From positions 62,001-126,000 of the forward strand of contig JAQWPM010000007.1 in assembly GCA_029245345.1 (NCBI GenBank): a stretch of DNA of 64,000 nucleotides. Direction: 5' to 3'. The DNA comes from Longimicrobiales bacterium (lineage in GTDB: Bacteria; Gemmatimonadota; Gemmatimonadetes; Longimicrobiales; Gaopeijiaceae). The translations under genes and the position numbers were made by a program. The notes under the pieces were generated by a model that ran no database searches, was not told where the DNA came from, and saw only the letters and a program-made list of their open reading frames with translations. This document shows positions 53,200 through 62,717 of the stretch, piece by piece (positions within the stretch are counted from its first letter, which is position 1; each line of letters starts with the position of its first letter).

Positions 53200-53229
53200 A
53201 CCGCCCGGCGGACGTCTCCGCCGGGCGGT
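53200..53229 (-). terminator. Hairpin terminator candidate after ftsZ
   Basis: A perfect 13-bp stem with a 4-nt loop (ACCGCCCGGCGGA / TCCGCCGGGCGGT) lies 38 nt past the ftsZ stop. On the minus strand the stem is followed by TTG and then TTTATTT a little further on, so the T-run is broken. It probably ends or weakens dcw transcription before the M23 gene. Confidence 0.65.
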
Positions 53230-53266
53230 CCATCGCCTCAGAACATAACCGGGCTAGGGAATCCGG

Positions 53267-54472
53267 TCAGTCCATTTGGCGACGGATGAACGTCGGAATG
53301 TCCAGCTCAACGAGCTGATCGCGAGACACGGTCCGCTCTGGAAATCTGCTCAGCGGAAGAACTTCCTCATCACGACCGCCACCCACTGCAACCCGCTTCT
53401 GCTCCTGGAACTGCGGCATTTCGAGCACCGGATTCTGAACCGGAGCGGCGGCTGCCTGTGACTGCGGACGAGTACCCCGGAAGTTGCCCGGAATGATCTT
53501 CTCGTCTACCGCAGAATCGAAGCCCGTGGCAATCACCGTCACGCGGATCTTGCCTTCGAGTTCCGGGTCGTGCACAGCGCCAAAGATGATCTCGGCCTCG
53601 TCACCCGCTTCTTCCTGGATAATGGAGGAAATCAGCGTGACCTCGTCAATCGCGAGATCCAGGCCTCCAGTGATGTTGATGAGAACTCCTCGTGCCCCCG
53701 TAATCGACACGTCGTCGAGTAGCGGCGAGGATATGGCTTCCTGAGCGGCCTCTTGGGCGCGGTTGTCGCCCTCACCGAAGCCAGAACCCATGAGCGCTGG
53801 GCCTCTGGACGACATGATCGTGCGCACGTCAGCGAAGTCGACGTTGATCTCACCGGTCACGCGGATCAGGTCACTGATGCCCTGCGTTGCGTTCAACAGG
53901 ACTTCATCCGCCTTCTTGAGCGCATTGCGGAACGAGGTGCCCTTGGGGACGACGGCCATGAGACGATCGTTCGGAACGACGATCATGGTGTCGACGCAGC
54001 GGCGGAGCTCGGCTAAGCCTTGGTTCGCCTGGCGCTCACGCTTCCGGCCCTCGAACGAAAACGGCTTCGTCACGACTCCGATCGTGAGCGCTCCCATGTC
54101 CCGCGCGATCTCCGCGACCATCGGAGCGGCACCGGTTCCCGTACCACCACCCATTCCGGCGGTCACGAACACGAGGTCCGCGCCATCCAGCGCTCGACGC
54201 ACGTCCTCTTCACTCTCGGCGAGCGCCTGCCGACCGACTTCCGGCCGCGCACCTGCACCCAAACCACGGGTGAGCTTCTTCCCGATTTGCAGAGTTACCT
54301 GCGCACGTGAGGCTTTGAGCGCCTGGCCGTCAGTGTTCATGGAAATGAACTCGACGCCCTCCAGGTCCTCGTCGATCATGCGGTTTACGGCATTCCCGCC
54401 TGCGCCGCCGACCCCGATCACCTTCATCTTGGCGTTCTGGCTCGGTGTGTCCTCAAACTCGAAGATCATCAT
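53267..54472 (-). CDS. ftsZ: Cell division protein FtsZ
   Basis: The 401-aa tubulin homologue has the GTP-binding G-G-G-T-G-T-G at 108-114 and N-terminal V-G-G-A-G-G-N-A. The T7 synergy loop N-V-D-F-A-D is also present. The C-terminal peptide D-I-P-T-F-I-R-R-Q, which binds FtsA and other partners, is intact after a short linker. Two ATGs (54472 and 54469) follow a strong GGGAGGAG; the second has the better spacing. It is the last gene of the dcw run and is separated from ftsA by 64 nt with a terminator-like hairpin. Confidence 0.98.
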   Translation of the reverse strand: MMIFEFEDTPSQNAKMKVIGVGGAGGNAVNRMIDEDLEGVEFISMNTDGQALKASRAQVTLQIGKKLTRGLGAGARPEVGRQALAESEEDVRRALDGADLVFVTAGMGGGTGTGAAPMVAEIARDMGALTIGVVTKPFSFEGRKRERQANQGLAELRRCVDTMIVVPNDRLMAVVPKGTSFRNALKKADEVLLNATQGISDLIRVTGEINVDFADVRTIMSSRGPALMGSGFGEGDNRAQEAAQEAISSPLLDDVSITGARGVLINITGGLDLAIDEVTLISSIIQEEAGDEAEIIFGAVHDPELEGKIRVTVIATGFDSAVDEKIIPGNFRGTRPQSQAAAAPVQNPVLEMPQFQEQKRVAVGGGRDEEVLPLSRFPERTVSRDQLVELDIPTFIRRQMD

Positions 54473-54499
54473 GTCTCCTCCCTAGCGGAGTGTTGGAAT

Positions 54500-54535
54500 A
54501 AAAAAGCGTGACGGGTGCCGGCCCTAGCGGCACCC
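54500..54535 (-). terminator. Terminator-like hairpin between ftsA and ftsZ
   Basis: An 8-bp perfect stem (GGGTGCCG / CGGCACCC, 54513-54520 and 54528-54535) starts 1 nt after the ftsA stop on the coding strand. It is followed 7 nt later by six T (54500-54505). The gap to the T-run makes it a weaker terminator; it could act as an attenuator or RNA-processing site that sets ftsZ relative to ftsA. Confidence 0.45.
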
Positions 54536-54536
54536 A

Positions 54537-55766
54537 CTAGAAAAACTCCTTGAGCCAAGTGCCGAGCTTGGTGAACATCCCCGACGTAACAGTCGAGGCA
54601 CCACGGCCGGTTTCGGCAAATCGGTCAGCTCCCCAGAGTGCGAGCCCAGCCGCAACCGAGAAGCGCGGACGCGCGACGGAGTCGGCGAGTCCTGCAAGCC
54701 CCTCACCCGGCACGCCGAGGCGTACCGGAGAGGCAAAAATCTGTTGGGCCAACTCCATGATGCCTGGCATGGCGACTGTGCCACCCGTGAGCACCACTCC
54801 GGCCCCCAGCTTGTCGAGTAGGTCGTTGTCCTGGAGTTCGCCTTGGACGAGCCCGAACATTTCGTCCAGCCTCTGCTCGACGATGTGTGCGATGAGCTCG
54901 CGGGCCACGGCCCGCATCTGTCCCGGTGAAGGTCCGGGCATTTCGACGGTCTCCCGAGGATCGACCAACTGAGCGAACGCAGTCCCATAGTGCTCTTTGG
55001 CCTTCTGTGCCTCTGCATACGGGACTGAGAGTCCGCGGACCAAGTCTTGCGTCAACGTGTTCCCACCGAAGGGCAGAATCGCGACGTGCTGGACCTTGCC
55101 TTCATAGTAAGCCGCAACGTCAGTGGTCGAAGCACCGATCTCGACCATGGCGACGCCGACTTCTTTTTCGTCTTCTGTTAGAACCGCTCTGGCACCTGCG
55201 AGAGGCTCCAGTACTAGCTCCTGAACGCGGTACCCTGCCCGATTCACAGCTTTGCGGATGTTGGCGGACGCGGTAATCGCCGCCGTCACGAGGAAGACCT
55301 CGGCCTCGAGCCGCACCCCTGCCATACCGAGTGGGTCCTTGATACCTCGCTGGTGGTCTACCAGGTACTCCTGAGGGATCGCGTGTAACATTTCGCGGTC
55401 GGGCGGGAGCGCTACCGCCCGGGCCACGATGTGGCAGCGCTTCACATCGTCCAGCGTGACGTCTTCTTCGGGCACGGCCACGACACCCATGGAGTTCGTG
55501 GCTCGAATGTGGTCCCCACCAATACCGGCATAAACACGATCTACCGAAGCACCGGCCATCAGTTCGGCTTCCTGGATGCACTTCCGCACCGACTCGGTCA
55601 TCTCTTCGATGTTCGTGACCCTGTCGCCGCGGAGACCGCCTGTACGGGCTTGGCCGACCCCGAGGATGGTCAGACCGGGCCGACGAGGATCGCCAACGAT
55701 CTCGCCGATGACCGCACACGTCTTGGTCGTCCCGATGTCGAGGCCACAAATGAGGTTTGAGCGCAT
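54537..55766 (-). CDS. ftsA: Cell division protein FtsA
   Basis: This 409-aa actin-like protein begins C-G-L-D-I-G-T-T-K-T and contains the phosphate-2 segment M-V-E-I-G-A-S-T-T-D-V-A near 216-227. G-V-V-L-T-G-G-T-V, the adenosine motif, is near 311-319. The C-terminus ends in K-L-G-T-W-L-K-E-F-F, an amphipathic membrane-targeting helix. FtsA tethers FtsZ filaments to the membrane. It starts 5 nt after ftsQ. Confidence 0.96.
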   Translation of the reverse strand: MRSNLICGLDIGTTKTCAVIGEIVGDPRRPGLTILGVGQARTGGLRGDRVTNIEEMTESVRKCIQEAELMAGASVDRVYAGIGGDHIRATNSMGVVAVPEEDVTLDDVKRCHIVARAVALPPDREMLHAIPQEYLVDHQRGIKDPLGMAGVRLEAEVFLVTAAITASANIRKAVNRAGYRVQELVLEPLAGARAVLTEDEKEVGVAMVEIGASTTDVAAYYEGKVQHVAILPFGGNTLTQDLVRGLSVPYAEAQKAKEHYGTAFAQLVDPRETVEMPGPSPGQMRAVARELIAHIVEQRLDEMFGLVQGELQDNDLLDKLGAGVVLTGGTVAMPGIMELAQQIFASPVRLGVPGEGLAGLADSVARPRFSVAAGLALWGADRFAETGRGASTVTSGMFTKLGTWLKEFF

Positions 55767-55771
55767 AGTTG

Positions 55772-56509
55772 TCAGTTCCCAGCAGTGTTCCGGACCACAA
55801 CCTGGTCCGCGAATCTCAAGTCGATCTCAATGGGCATCTCGCCCGGAGCACGAGCGATGGCGTCCGCCAGCGCGATGAGTCCCTCACGGAGCCGAGCCTG
55901 TGGAAGGCCGTACCCCAGCAGAAAGTCCACTTCGGGGTCAGCCCATCGGGCCACCAAAGACTCGCGTTCTCCGGGCCGGACCTCGGACACCATGTGAAGG
56001 AACGCGGTGTCCACGGTCATGAGTCGCCCGACTTCGGCCACGATCGTGCGAAGGTCTTCCGGGAGGAGTAGCGAGCCGTGCGCTGGCTGTTGGGTCGTCT
56101 CCACCAGTGGCAGATCGAGCCGGTAATCACTGGGGTCGATTGGGAGCCTGATCCCATCCACGTCGACCGGCTCCAGCAGCGGTGTCGCGATCAGTGCAAC
56201 CGGCACGCGTTCCGTAACCTGAACCAGTAAGCCATTCGGAATTCGTCGCGCTACGACCACTCCCTTCACGAGCGGATGCTCGCGGAGCGACTCAGCCCAC
56301 GCGTCGGTATCTCCCCACACCGAGGTCTCGGCAGTGATCCCCATCACTTCGATAGCGGCCTCTCGTGAGAGGTAGTGCAATCCGACCATCTCGACATCGG
56401 TTACACGAAAAGTCTCCATGGTGCGCAGAGCGACGGGGACACGGTCACCCCACGCTAGGCCGGTCCCGAGCATGCCGGTCACGGCCAGAATCTTCACTTC
56501 TCTACGCAT
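55772..56509 (-). CDS. ftsQ: Cell division protein FtsQ (DivIB), POTRA domain
   Basis: From the ATG at 56509 the protein is 245 aa: a short basic N-terminus, one membrane segment (about 6-22), and a POTRA domain beginning F-R-V-T-D-V-E-M-V-G (about 36-110). A beta domain follows. FtsQ links FtsB/FtsL in the divisome. The frame is open 29 codons further into murC, but the ATG that overlaps the murC stop by 8 nt (ATGCGTAG) gives the normal length. The usual murB and ddl between murC and ftsQ are absent. Confidence 0.88.
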   Translation of the reverse strand: MRREVKILAVTGMLGTGLAWGDRVPVALRTMETFRVTDVEMVGLHYLSREAAIEVMGITAETSVWGDTDAWAESLREHPLVKGVVVARRIPNGLLVQVTERVPVALIATPLLEPVDVDGIRLPIDPSDYRLDLPLVETTQQPAHGSLLLPEDLRTIVAEVGRLMTVDTAFLHMVSEVRPGERESLVARWADPEVDFLLGYGLPQARLREGLIALADAIARAPGEMPIEIDLRFADQVVVRNTAGN

Positions 56510-57914
56510 GGACACGGGCTCCCAAAAGTTCGAGAACACGTGCACCCACACTTTCAATCGATCCAGCGCCGATCGTGACCAGGACGTCGCCCTCATCCAG
56601 ATCGTCTGCCAGCGCTTCAGGGAGATCCGCGAGTGCCTCGACGTAGTGCACTTGGTTCTGACCGAAGGCCTCGACCGCCTCCACGATCGTGTGTCCCGTG
56701 ATTCCTGGAATAGGCAGCTCCCGTGCCGGGAAGATGTCGGTCACCCAGGTGACATCGGCCGCGGAGAGAGCCGCACCGAAGTCGGAGGCGAAGTCCCTGG
56801 TCCGGGAGAACAAATGCGGCTGGAACGCTGCAACGAGGCGACGATCCGGGAACATCGAGCGAGCCGCTCGTAGTGTGGCCTGGATCTCCGTCGGATGATG
56901 CGCGTAGTCGTCGATCACGATCACACCGTGCGTTTCACCGAGCCGTTCGAAGCGACGACCGACGCCTCGGAATGCTTTGAGGGCCGCTAGAATCGCGTCC
57001 CATTCCACACCGCACGCCCGCGCAGCCGCAGCCGCAGCCAGAGCATTCCGCAGGTTATGGAGGCCACCCAGCACCAATGCCATTTCCCCGATGACCACGC
57101 CTTCTTCGACCACGGTGCAGTAGGTGTGGCTTTCGGTGATGCGCACATCAGTCGCGCGCAGCATCGATCCCGCAGAAGTGCCGTACGAATACCCGGCCGT
57201 ACCCACGAAGGGCAGTAGAGACGATGCGCCGTGGTCATCCGCACAGGCCACGATTCGTCCACCGCCCCTCACGCCAGCCAGGAACGTCAGGAAGCCCTCA
57301 CGAACCCCGCGCAGATCACCGTACACATCGAGGTGGTCGGCTTCGAGATTCGTAACAACCGCGACGTCGGGGGTCAGCGTGTGAAAGGAACGATCGTATT
57401 CGTCCGCCTCGACAACGAAGAGTTCATCCGAGCCGAGGCGGAGGTTGCCGTCCCAACCTTCGACGCGCCCACCGACGAATCCGGTCGGATTCAGGCCACC
57501 GGCTGCGATCACCTCGGTGGCCATGGCCGTGGTCGTAGTTTTGCCATGAGTTCCGGCGATCGCGACCACGTGACCACCGTTCACAACCGCACCCAGTGCT
57601 TGCGCTCGCTTGAGCACGGGAATGCCACGCTCGTGCGCGCGCAGGAGTTCAGGATGGTCCACCGGAACAGCCGCCGTCACGATCAGAGCGACCGCTTCGC
57701 CGAGGTGCTCGGCATCGTGGCCGATCGACAACACGACACCGTGCCTCTCGAGGTCGCGAACCGTCTGAGTGTCCTTGGAGTCGCAGCCGGACACCTGTCC
57801 ACCATGCCGAACAATCAGCTCGGCCAACGCACACATGCCCGAGCCACCGACACCCATGAAATGAACTGGGCCCTGGCTCGAGAGCGAACGCAGATCCAAC
57901 TCGATGCCGGTCAT
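56502..57914 (-). CDS. murC: UDP-N-acetylmuramate--L-alanine ligase
   Basis: The 470-aa Mur ligase adds the first amino acid to UDP-MurNAc. It has the N-terminal H-F-M-G-V-G-G-S-G-M loop, the ATP motif G-T-H-G-K-T-T-T, and D-D-Y-A-H-H-P-T-E-I, which is typical of MurC. The ATG at 57914 overlaps the murG stop (ATGA); the longer open frame into murG is arginine-rich and not family-like. Confidence 0.97.
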   Translation of the reverse strand: MTGIELDLRSLSSQGPVHFMGVGGSGMCALAELIVRHGGQVSGCDSKDTQTVRDLERHGVVLSIGHDAEHLGEAVALIVTAAVPVDHPELLRAHERGIPVLKRAQALGAVVNGGHVVAIAGTHGKTTTTAMATEVIAAGGLNPTGFVGGRVEGWDGNLRLGSDELFVVEADEYDRSFHTLTPDVAVVTNLEADHLDVYGDLRGVREGFLTFLAGVRGGGRIVACADDHGASSLLPFVGTAGYSYGTSAGSMLRATDVRITESHTYCTVVEEGVVIGEMALVLGGLHNLRNALAAAAAARACGVEWDAILAALKAFRGVGRRFERLGETHGVIVIDDYAHHPTEIQATLRAARSMFPDRRLVAAFQPHLFSRTRDFASDFGAALSAADVTWVTDIFPARELPIPGITGHTIVEAVEAFGQNQVHYVEALADLPEALADDLDEGDVLVTIGAGSIESVGARVLELLGARVHA

Positions 57915-59053
57915 GAAGCCCTCCCGCCTGAGCCGATGAACGTGCCGACCTGGGCGGCGATCTGACCTGACGCCTCGGGGCGGGCACGGGACCCTGCCGC
58001 TGCTCGCATCCCCTCTAAGGCCACAGCGTCCGTGGCGAGCTTGCGAACTTCGGCCCAAAGGGCCTCCGGCGTGATTGAATGCTCAGGCATCACAATCGCC
58101 GCACCGGCCTCGGCCAGTGCTTCAGCGTTGTGGGCCTGGTGGTTCGCAGCGGCCGACGGGAGCGGGATGAGCAGCGCCGGCAGTCCTTGATTCAGGAACT
58201 CGGCGGTCGTCATCGCCCCGGAGCGGCTCACCGCGAGATCTGCTGCAGCGAGCGCCGACGGCATGTCTTCGATGTACGGGACTGCGGTCACCCAACTCGT
58301 GTCATCCTCCGACATCATCTCTGAAATACCCTCGAAGTGTTTCGTGCCCGTCGACCAGAGCAGTCTGATTCCAGCCTGTGCCTCGAGAGGTCCGACACTT
58401 CGCAGCGCGATCATATCGGCGACGATCCGGTTGAGCGCGAGTGAGCCTTGGCTTCCACCGGTGACAAGAACAACGAAGGCACCGGCCGGCAGATCAAAGA
58501 CATCACGCGCGTCGGTCCGGGCGCGTGGGGAGACCGGTCGAACCGGATTTCCACTCACCAGCACACGGTTTCGTACAGAGCGCGGAAGAAGCTCGCGGGC
58601 TTCGGGGAACGCGATGTGGATGGTGTCCGCCCAGCGGCTCAGCGCACGAGTGGAGATCCCGGGTACCGAGTTCTGTTCCTGAAGCACCAATGGGATTCCC
58701 ATCAACCCAGCCACGAGGCCGGCCGGTGCACCTGCATATCCGCCTGTCACCACGACAACCTCCGGGCGAAGGCGGTGGAAGAGTTCGACCACGGACTGCA
58801 GCGATCGGAGGAGACGCGGGACGGCCCGCCAGCTGGACCAGGGGCGCGTACGGTCGATCCCCTGCACAGGGAGCAGCACGTGCTGCTCGCCACGGTCAGG
58901 AAGGATCCGGGATTCGATACCCCTCGTAGCACCGACGAAGAACGCATCGACTTCCGGGTATTGCTCACGAACCGCGTCAGCGATTGCCAAGGCGGGGTAG
59001 AGATGCCCGCCAGTCCCGCCGCCGGAGAAGACGACCACACGGCGCTCATGCAC
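57911..59053 (-). CDS. murG: UDP-GlcNAc:lipid I N-acetylglucosaminyltransferase MurG
   Basis: This GT-B transferase of about 380 aa makes lipid II at the inner face of the membrane. Its signatures are S-G-G-G-T-G-G-H-L-Y-P near the N-terminus, Q-E-Q-N-S-V-P-G, T-G-G-S-Q-G and R-S-G-A-M-T. Two in-frame GTGs compete; the one at 59053 has GGAAGG 7 nt upstream and is preferred over 59068. The start overlaps the ftsW stop by 8 nt, and the end overlaps murC by 4 nt. Confidence 0.95.
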   Translation of the reverse strand: MHERRVVVFSGGGTGGHLYPALAIADAVREQYPEVDAFFVGATRGIESRILPDRGEQHVLLPVQGIDRTRPWSSWRAVPRLLRSLQSVVELFHRLRPEVVVVTGGYAGAPAGLVAGLMGIPLVLQEQNSVPGISTRALSRWADTIHIAFPEARELLPRSVRNRVLVSGNPVRPVSPRARTDARDVFDLPAGAFVVLVTGGSQGSLALNRIVADMIALRSVGPLEAQAGIRLLWSTGTKHFEGISEMMSEDDTSWVTAVPYIEDMPSALAAADLAVSRSGAMTTAEFLNQGLPALLIPLPSAAANHQAHNAEALAEAGAAIVMPEHSITPEALWAEVRKLATDAVALEGMRAAAGSRARPEASGQIAAQVGTFIGSGGRAS

Positions 59054-60221
59054 GGGCCGCCCTTCCACTTGGTGCAGCCCGAGCGACCGACATCAGGATT
59101 CCGAGCGAGACCAATGTGACCACAAGATTGGAACGCCCATACGAGAGAAGGGGCAGAGCCAAGCCCGTAGTCGGGACCAACCCGAGGCCAACCGCCATGT
59201 GCAAGACGGCTTGGAGCGCGATCAAGGTCGTGAACCCAACGGCCAGCAGTTCGCCGAACATGTCAGGAGCACGGCTCGCGATGCGGAAACCGACCAGGAC
59301 GATCGCCATATAGATCGAGAGCAGGAGGACCACACCTAGGAGCCCCCACTCCTCCCCGACCATGGCAAAGATGAAGTCGTTATGGGCCTCCGGGAGAAAG
59401 CCGAACTTCTGGCGCCCCTCTCCGAAGCCCACGCCGGTGAGGCCACCGGACCCGAGCGCCACGAGCGACTGGCGCAGCTGGAAGCCCGCGCCTGCAGGAT
59501 CCAAGGCGGGGTTCAGGTACGCATCGATACGGTCCTGTCGGAAGCCAACTGCGAGTTGATTCAGGAAGACCGGTACGACCAAGAGACCGAGAAAGACGAA
59601 GTGGGCGATCCGGGCGCCGGCAGCGAAGACCACCATCACACCGAGAATGCCAATCAGGACCGCAGTCGAAAGATCCGGCTCGAGCGCGATCGGGATGAGC
59701 ACCAGGCTCCACACGACGAAGAACGGGCCGAGGCCATTCCTCAACGAATCGAAGTGAGGCGCCTTCTTCACTGCCATAGCAGCGGTCCACACGATGACCG
59801 AGATCTTCGCGAAGTCGGACGGCTGAATCGTGATCCCAATCTGGAGCCAACGGCGAGCCCCGTTGATCTCAGGAGCAATGGCCTCAGTTCCAGGCAGGAT
59901 GATTAGAACGAGCGTCACGACGCTGACCCAGAGTAACGGCCAGGACCAACGCTCCCACCTTTTGTATGGCGTGAGCGCACAGCCGATCATCGCAGCCAGA
60001 CCCCCAACCGCGCCGGCGGCCTGGCGAAGCACGTAGTAGGTGTCGGGACTTCCCTGCCGCATGGCCAGCACAGACGATGCACTGTAGAGCGTCACGAGGC
60101 CGAGTGAGAGAAGCAGAAGCGTGAGCCCCAGAATCGCCCGACCTTCCCAGCCACTGCCCAGACCGGAGTCGGGCAGGCGCACCGGACGAGCCGGGGCGAT
60201 GTCCATGGGGCGGGCGGTCAT
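59046..60221 (-). CDS. ftsW: FtsW/RodA-family peptidoglycan glycosyltransferase (FtsW)
   Basis: The 391-aa SEDS protein has about ten membrane segments. The conserved R-W-L-Q-I-G and Q-P-S-D-F-A-K segments are at about 123-137. The large periplasmic loop has the catalytic-region motifs F-G-E-G-R-Q-K and L-P-E-A-H-N-D-F-I-F-A, and P-T-T-G-L-A-L-P follows later. It polymerises lipid II at the septum. Context in the dcw cluster favours FtsW over RodA. It overlaps murD by 4 nt and murG by 8 nt. Confidence 0.95.
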   Translation of the reverse strand: MTARPMDIAPARPVRLPDSGLGSGWEGRAILGLTLLLLSLGLVTLYSASSVLAMRQGSPDTYYVLRQAAGAVGGLAAMIGCALTPYKRWERWSWPLLWVSVVTLVLIILPGTEAIAPEINGARRWLQIGITIQPSDFAKISVIVWTAAMAVKKAPHFDSLRNGLGPFFVVWSLVLIPIALEPDLSTAVLIGILGVMVVFAAGARIAHFVFLGLLVVPVFLNQLAVGFRQDRIDAYLNPALDPAGAGFQLRQSLVALGSGGLTGVGFGEGRQKFGFLPEAHNDFIFAMVGEEWGLLGVVLLLSIYMAIVLVGFRIASRAPDMFGELLAVGFTTLIALQAVLHMAVGLGLVPTTGLALPLLSYGRSNLVVTLVSLGILMSVARAAPSGRAARA

Positions 60222-61588
60222 ACGTTCTCCCGCGCAAATTCTGAGAAACGTCGACCACGGTCTTCGTAGCTCTCGAACATGTCGAAACTGGAGCAGGCTG
60301 GGGACAGCAGAATGACGTCACCAGGCTGCGCCGCTCCGCGTGCAGCCTCGAGCACACCCCTGAAGTCGCCCTCCACGAGGTCGGAACCCTCCACCTCAAA
60401 AGCGATACGCGGCCCTGCGGCCCCATAGCTGATCACCGCTCGCATGTCAGCGCCCTCAGGCACGAGTCCGGTGAAGTCCTCACCTTTGTCTGTTCCGCCG
60501 GCCAAAAGAACGATGGGACGGTCCAAGCTAAGAAGCGCGCTACGGGCAGCCGCGACGTTCGTCGCCTTGGAATCATTGACCCACAACACGCCACCCTGCT
60601 CCGCTACAGGCTCGAGCCGGTGCGGCAGCGAGCGAGCGGATTCCAGCCCAGACCTAATCCCACTCACAGAAGCGCCCGCCAAGGACGCCGTGAGCGACGC
60701 GGCCAGCGCATTGTTCAGATTGTGAGTGCCGAGCAACGGGAGGTCTGTGGCCCCAATCAACGCGTCGTCGCTTCCACCCAAACGGAGCATCAAGCGACCC
60801 TCAGACACGTAAGCGTGTGTGTCCGTGAGGTCATCGCCTCCGAAGTAGAATCGGTGACCCTCGGCGTCTCCGACGAGGTCCGCAACATCCCCATCACCAC
60901 ACGGAAGCACCCACTTGCTGTCAGGAGCCGCCTGATCGAGAAGCCTCGCCTTGTCGGCGTAGTAAGCCTCCAAGCTCTCGTACCGATCCAAGTGATCTGG
61001 CGAGAGGTTCGTGATCACGCCGATATCCGGTCGGAACGTGTCCACATCCGCGAGTTGGAAAGAACTCATTTCGAGCACGTACCATTCCGGGGATACCGGA
61101 AGGAGGGCAAGTTCCGACGCCGCAGGGGCGAGTCCGCCGCCCACGTTACCGCCCACAGCCGCACGGATTCCCGCCGCTTCGAGCAAGTGGCCCACGAGTA
61201 GGGTCGTCGTTGTTTTTCCATTGGTCCCAGTAACCGCGATCAGTGAACCCGAGAAGAACCGAACGGCGAACTCGGGCTCGGAGATCCAGCGCGTGCCACG
61301 GTCTCTGAGCGCTGTAAGCACCGGAGCATGCGGCGGGATTCCTGGACTGACCACGACGAGGTCGGCTCGCGCCATGCGTTCGACGTCGTGCTTTCCCAAT
61401 TCGACGCGGGCTCCCTCTGCTCTGAGGTCGGCTCCACGAGCTGCAACCGCGGGTTTAGTACGCAAATCCGAGACATAGACGTCTCCTTCCTTTTTGAGGG
61501 CCAACCGAGCCGCGGCGACGCCACTGGCTCCGAGGCCGATGATTTCCACTTTCGCTCCGCTCAAACCGCTCACTACCGGTCTCCACAT
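60218..61588 (-). CDS. murD: UDP-N-acetylmuramoyl-L-alanine--D-glutamate ligase
   Basis: The 456-aa Mur ligase has an N-terminal Rossmann domain (I-I-G-L-G-A-S-G-V-A-A-A-R), the ATP loop V-T-G-T-N-G-K-T-T-T, and N-L-S-P-D-H-L-D-R-Y. V-N-D-S-K-A-T-N appears later, as expected for MurD. It adds D-glutamate to UDP-MurNAc-Ala. The ATG at 61588 is 22 nt after the mraY stop, the largest gap in the cluster apart from ftsA-ftsZ. Confidence 0.96.
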   Translation of the reverse strand: MWRPVVSGLSGAKVEIIGLGASGVAAARLALKKEGDVYVSDLRTKPAVAARGADLRAEGARVELGKHDVERMARADLVVVSPGIPPHAPVLTALRDRGTRWISEPEFAVRFFSGSLIAVTGTNGKTTTTLLVGHLLEAAGIRAAVGGNVGGGLAPAASELALLPVSPEWYVLEMSSFQLADVDTFRPDIGVITNLSPDHLDRYESLEAYYADKARLLDQAAPDSKWVLPCGDGDVADLVGDAEGHRFYFGGDDLTDTHAYVSEGRLMLRLGGSDDALIGATDLPLLGTHNLNNALAASLTASLAGASVSGIRSGLESARSLPHRLEPVAEQGGVLWVNDSKATNVAAARSALLSLDRPIVLLAGGTDKGEDFTGLVPEGADMRAVISYGAAGPRIAFEVEGSDLVEGDFRGVLEAARGAAQPGDVILLSPACSSFDMFESYEDRGRRFSEFARENV

Positions 61589-61610
61589 CGCATATGCGCG
61601 GCATATTCGC

Positions 61611-62717
61611 TCACCGTATCTTTAGGGTGCTCAAAGCGAGCATCGCGAAGAGGATTCCGAGGATCCAAAACCGGACCACCACCTTCGTCTCGGGCCAACC
61701 GAGCTTCTCGAAGTGGTGGTGGATTGGGGCCATCCTGAAGACGCGCTGCCCTTCACCCGTCCGGGCGCGCGTGTACCTGAACCAACCGGTCTGGATGATG
61801 ACCGACACCGTTTCGAGGACGAACACGCCGCCCACGAACACGAGGAGGAACTCAGCCTTAAGAAGGATGGCCATGACTCCGATCGCGCCGCCCAGGGCGA
61901 GCGACCCGGTGTCACCCATGAAGACTTCCGCCGGGTGGGCGTTATACCACAGGAACCCGATCGCCGCTCCAGCCAACGCGACCGCGAAGATCGTCAGCTC
62001 TCCTGCGCCGGGCAGATGGAAGAACCCGAGGTAACTCGAGGTATCCACGCGGCCGGCGATGTAGGCGAAGATGCCGAAGGTCACGGCAGAAATCGCTGTG
62101 AGTCCTGCGGCTAGGCCATCTAGGCCGTCGGTCAAGTTCACTGCGTTGGACGAGCCCGACACGATAAATCCAGCGAACAGTACGAAAGCCAGCGGTGTGA
62201 ACATGGCCTGCAGGTCCGCGAAGAACGGAACCGCTGTTGCTGTGGACGGGTGCGGAGAAATCGGATTGAAGACGAGGAACGCCCCCAATGCGAGTCCGAA
62301 GGTCCACTGGCCGACCATCTTGTACTTGGCGATTAGGCCCCGTGTCTGGCCCTGCACAACCTTGAGGTAGTCGTCCAAGAATCCGATCGCGCCCATCCAC
62401 AACAGAGAGATCAGCGCGATCACCGTGTACGGATTCGTGAGTTCCGCCCAAAGGAGCGTCGACACAACCGCGGCGAAGATGATGATGAGTCCGCCCATTG
62501 TAGGCGTACCGGCCTTCAGCAGATGTGTCTCTGGGCCCACCTCCCGTACCACTTGGCCCACGCCTGCCCTTTCCAGGCGTCGAATGACCCAAGGGCCGAA
62601 CACAAAGGCCATAAGGAGCGATGTGACCACAGCTCCAGCGGCCCGGAACGTGATGTATCCGAAGATGTTGAAGACTGTGTGGATATCGGTCAGGCCAGGC
62701 AGGAAGTGATAGAACAT
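61611..62717 (-). CDS. mraY: Phospho-N-acetylmuramoyl-pentapeptide-transferase
   Basis: This 368-aa multi-pass membrane enzyme transfers phospho-MurNAc-pentapeptide to undecaprenyl phosphate to make lipid I. Signatures include G-T-P-T-M-G-G, F-L-D-D-Y-L-K, N-A-V-N-L-T-D-G-L-D-G-L-A and the metal-site M-G-D-T-G-S-L-A-L-G. H-H-H-F-E-K-L-G-W is also present near the C-terminus. The ATG overlaps the murF stop by one base (TGATG). Confidence 0.97.
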   Translation of the reverse strand: MFYHFLPGLTDIHTVFNIFGYITFRAAGAVVTSLLMAFVFGPWVIRRLERAGVGQVVREVGPETHLLKAGTPTMGGLIIIFAAVVSTLLWAELTNPYTVIALISLLWMGAIGFLDDYLKVVQGQTRGLIAKYKMVGQWTFGLALGAFLVFNPISPHPSTATAVPFFADLQAMFTPLAFVLFAGFIVSGSSNAVNLTDGLDGLAAGLTAISAVTFGIFAYIAGRVDTSSYLGFFHLPGAGELTIFAVALAGAAIGFLWYNAHPAEVFMGDTGSLALGGAIGVMAILLKAEFLLVFVGGVFVLETVSVIIQTGWFRYTRARTGEGQRVFRMAPIHHHFEKLGWPETKVVVRFWILGILFAMLALSTLKIR

